Shown here one piece after another: positions 22,097-22,363 of a stretch of 22,363 nt of DNA. The position numbers were made by a program, and so were the translations under genes. Where the stretch lies: the IMG/VR virus record IMGVR_UViG_3300025759_000777, positions 1 to 22,363 of that record; one strand, given 5' to 3'. The stretch comes from a virus. Under the pieces are notes generated by a model. It was not told the DNA's origin. It did not search any database and saw nothing but the letters and a program-made list of their open reading frames with translations. Positions within the stretch are counted from its first letter, which is position 1; every line of letters begins with the position of its first letter.

Positions 22097-22363
22097 TACC
22101 TATTTTTATCCCCACAAGGGGTAGGCTCAATAAGCAAACTACTTGGGAAAGTATTGGTCCGGAAGCAAGAGAAAGTGCGGTTCTGGTTTGCCCACAAGAA
22201 GAAGTGCAAGCACATATTAACAATGGTCGTTACTGCTTGAACCGTGGTGAAATCAAGGGCATAAACAATGTCCGCCAATTTATTGTAGATCACGCAGTGG
22301 AGCAGGAGTATGATAAAATTGTTATTTTGGATGACGATCTTATATTTGGTCGCCGCGCACATG
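22093..22363 (+). CDS. TET-associated-type glycosyltransferase (TAGT) for modified DNA bases (3' truncated)
   Basis: 90 codons are visible before the window ends; the ATG overlaps the previous stop (ATGA). The sequence opens MIPIFIPTRGRLNKQTTWES, followed by VLVCPQEE (30-37), KGINNVRQFIVDHA (55-68) and a DDD motif (D80-D82) in KIVILDDDLIFGRR. The beta-strand start, the GIxxxRQ segment and the DDD metal/nucleotide-sugar site are the features of the GT-A-fold TAGT family described for phages that carry TET/JBP dioxygenases; these enzymes are thought to add sugars to hydroxymethyl-pyrimidines in DNA. Coupling to the NrdR-like gene and closeness to the HMUDK_hel-type gene support a DNA rather than cell-surface substrate. 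It could be another GT-A enzyme; the C-terminal part is needed for certainty. Confidence 0.75.
   Translation, partial: MIPIFIPTRGRLNKQTTWESIGPEARESAVLVCPQEEVQAHINNGRYCLNRGEIKGINNVRQFIVDHAVEQEYDKIVILDDDLIFGRRAH

Noticed and set aside
1-22363. Integrated prophage or temperate phage signals
   Set aside because: No integrase, excisionase, CI/Cro-type repressor, attachment repeat or tRNA is visible. This does not exclude such genes outside the window.

Overview
The window is a piece of a tailed double-stranded DNA phage genome. The evidence is a run of virion genes that ends in a T4-type lysozyme, followed by a phage replication block and then DNA-modification genes. There are no rRNA, tRNA, integrase, IS or CRISPR sequences. 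The protein style resembles environmental, mainly marine, short-tailed phages: large internal virion proteins, an archaeo-eukaryotic-type primase, a DUF932 protein, and HMUDK_hel/TAGT-type modification genes. HMO-2011-like podophages are the closest group I can name from memory. That placement is inference, and the host cannot be read from the sequence.

Layout. (1) Late region, 1-12129, all on +: a tail hub/stabilisation-type protein cut by the left edge, a glycine-rich fibre-like protein, four long internal-virion-type proteins (526, 283, 837 and 1049 aa), a lysozyme, and a small protein with one membrane segment at its C-terminus. These genes are tightly packed with 1-nt overlaps or gaps of a few bases, except for one 104-bp gap that carries a promoter-like sequence and a hairpin. 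(2) One gene on the - strand, 12144-13580: an SNF2-type helicase, convergent with the late genes. (3) A 262-bp divergent intergenic region, 13581-13842, AT-rich, with three tandem 7-bp repeats. (4) Early/replication region on +, 13843-20863: two small conserved phage proteins, an SSB-like protein with a DDDDVPF tail, an AEP primase, a UvrD-type helicase, a short unknown protein, a DUF932 protein, and an unknown protein with a strong internal start. Two gaps in this block hold stacks of hairpins. (5) Right end, 20868-22363: an aGPT-Pplase/5-hmdU-DNA-kinase-helical (HMUDK_hel) protein, an NrdR-like zinc-ribbon protein, and a TET-associated-type glycosyltransferase cut by the right edge.

How they work together. 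The late block builds the tail and the proteins ejected with the DNA, and then lyses the cell. The early block supplies a primase, an ssDNA-binding protein and two helicases; no DNA polymerase lies in the window. The right-end genes are translationally linked and look like part of a DNA base hypermodification pathway, the usual purpose of which is to protect phage DNA from host nucleases. This cassette, with its unusual zinc-ribbon member, is the most interesting part of the window. Its remaining genes must lie beyond the right edge.
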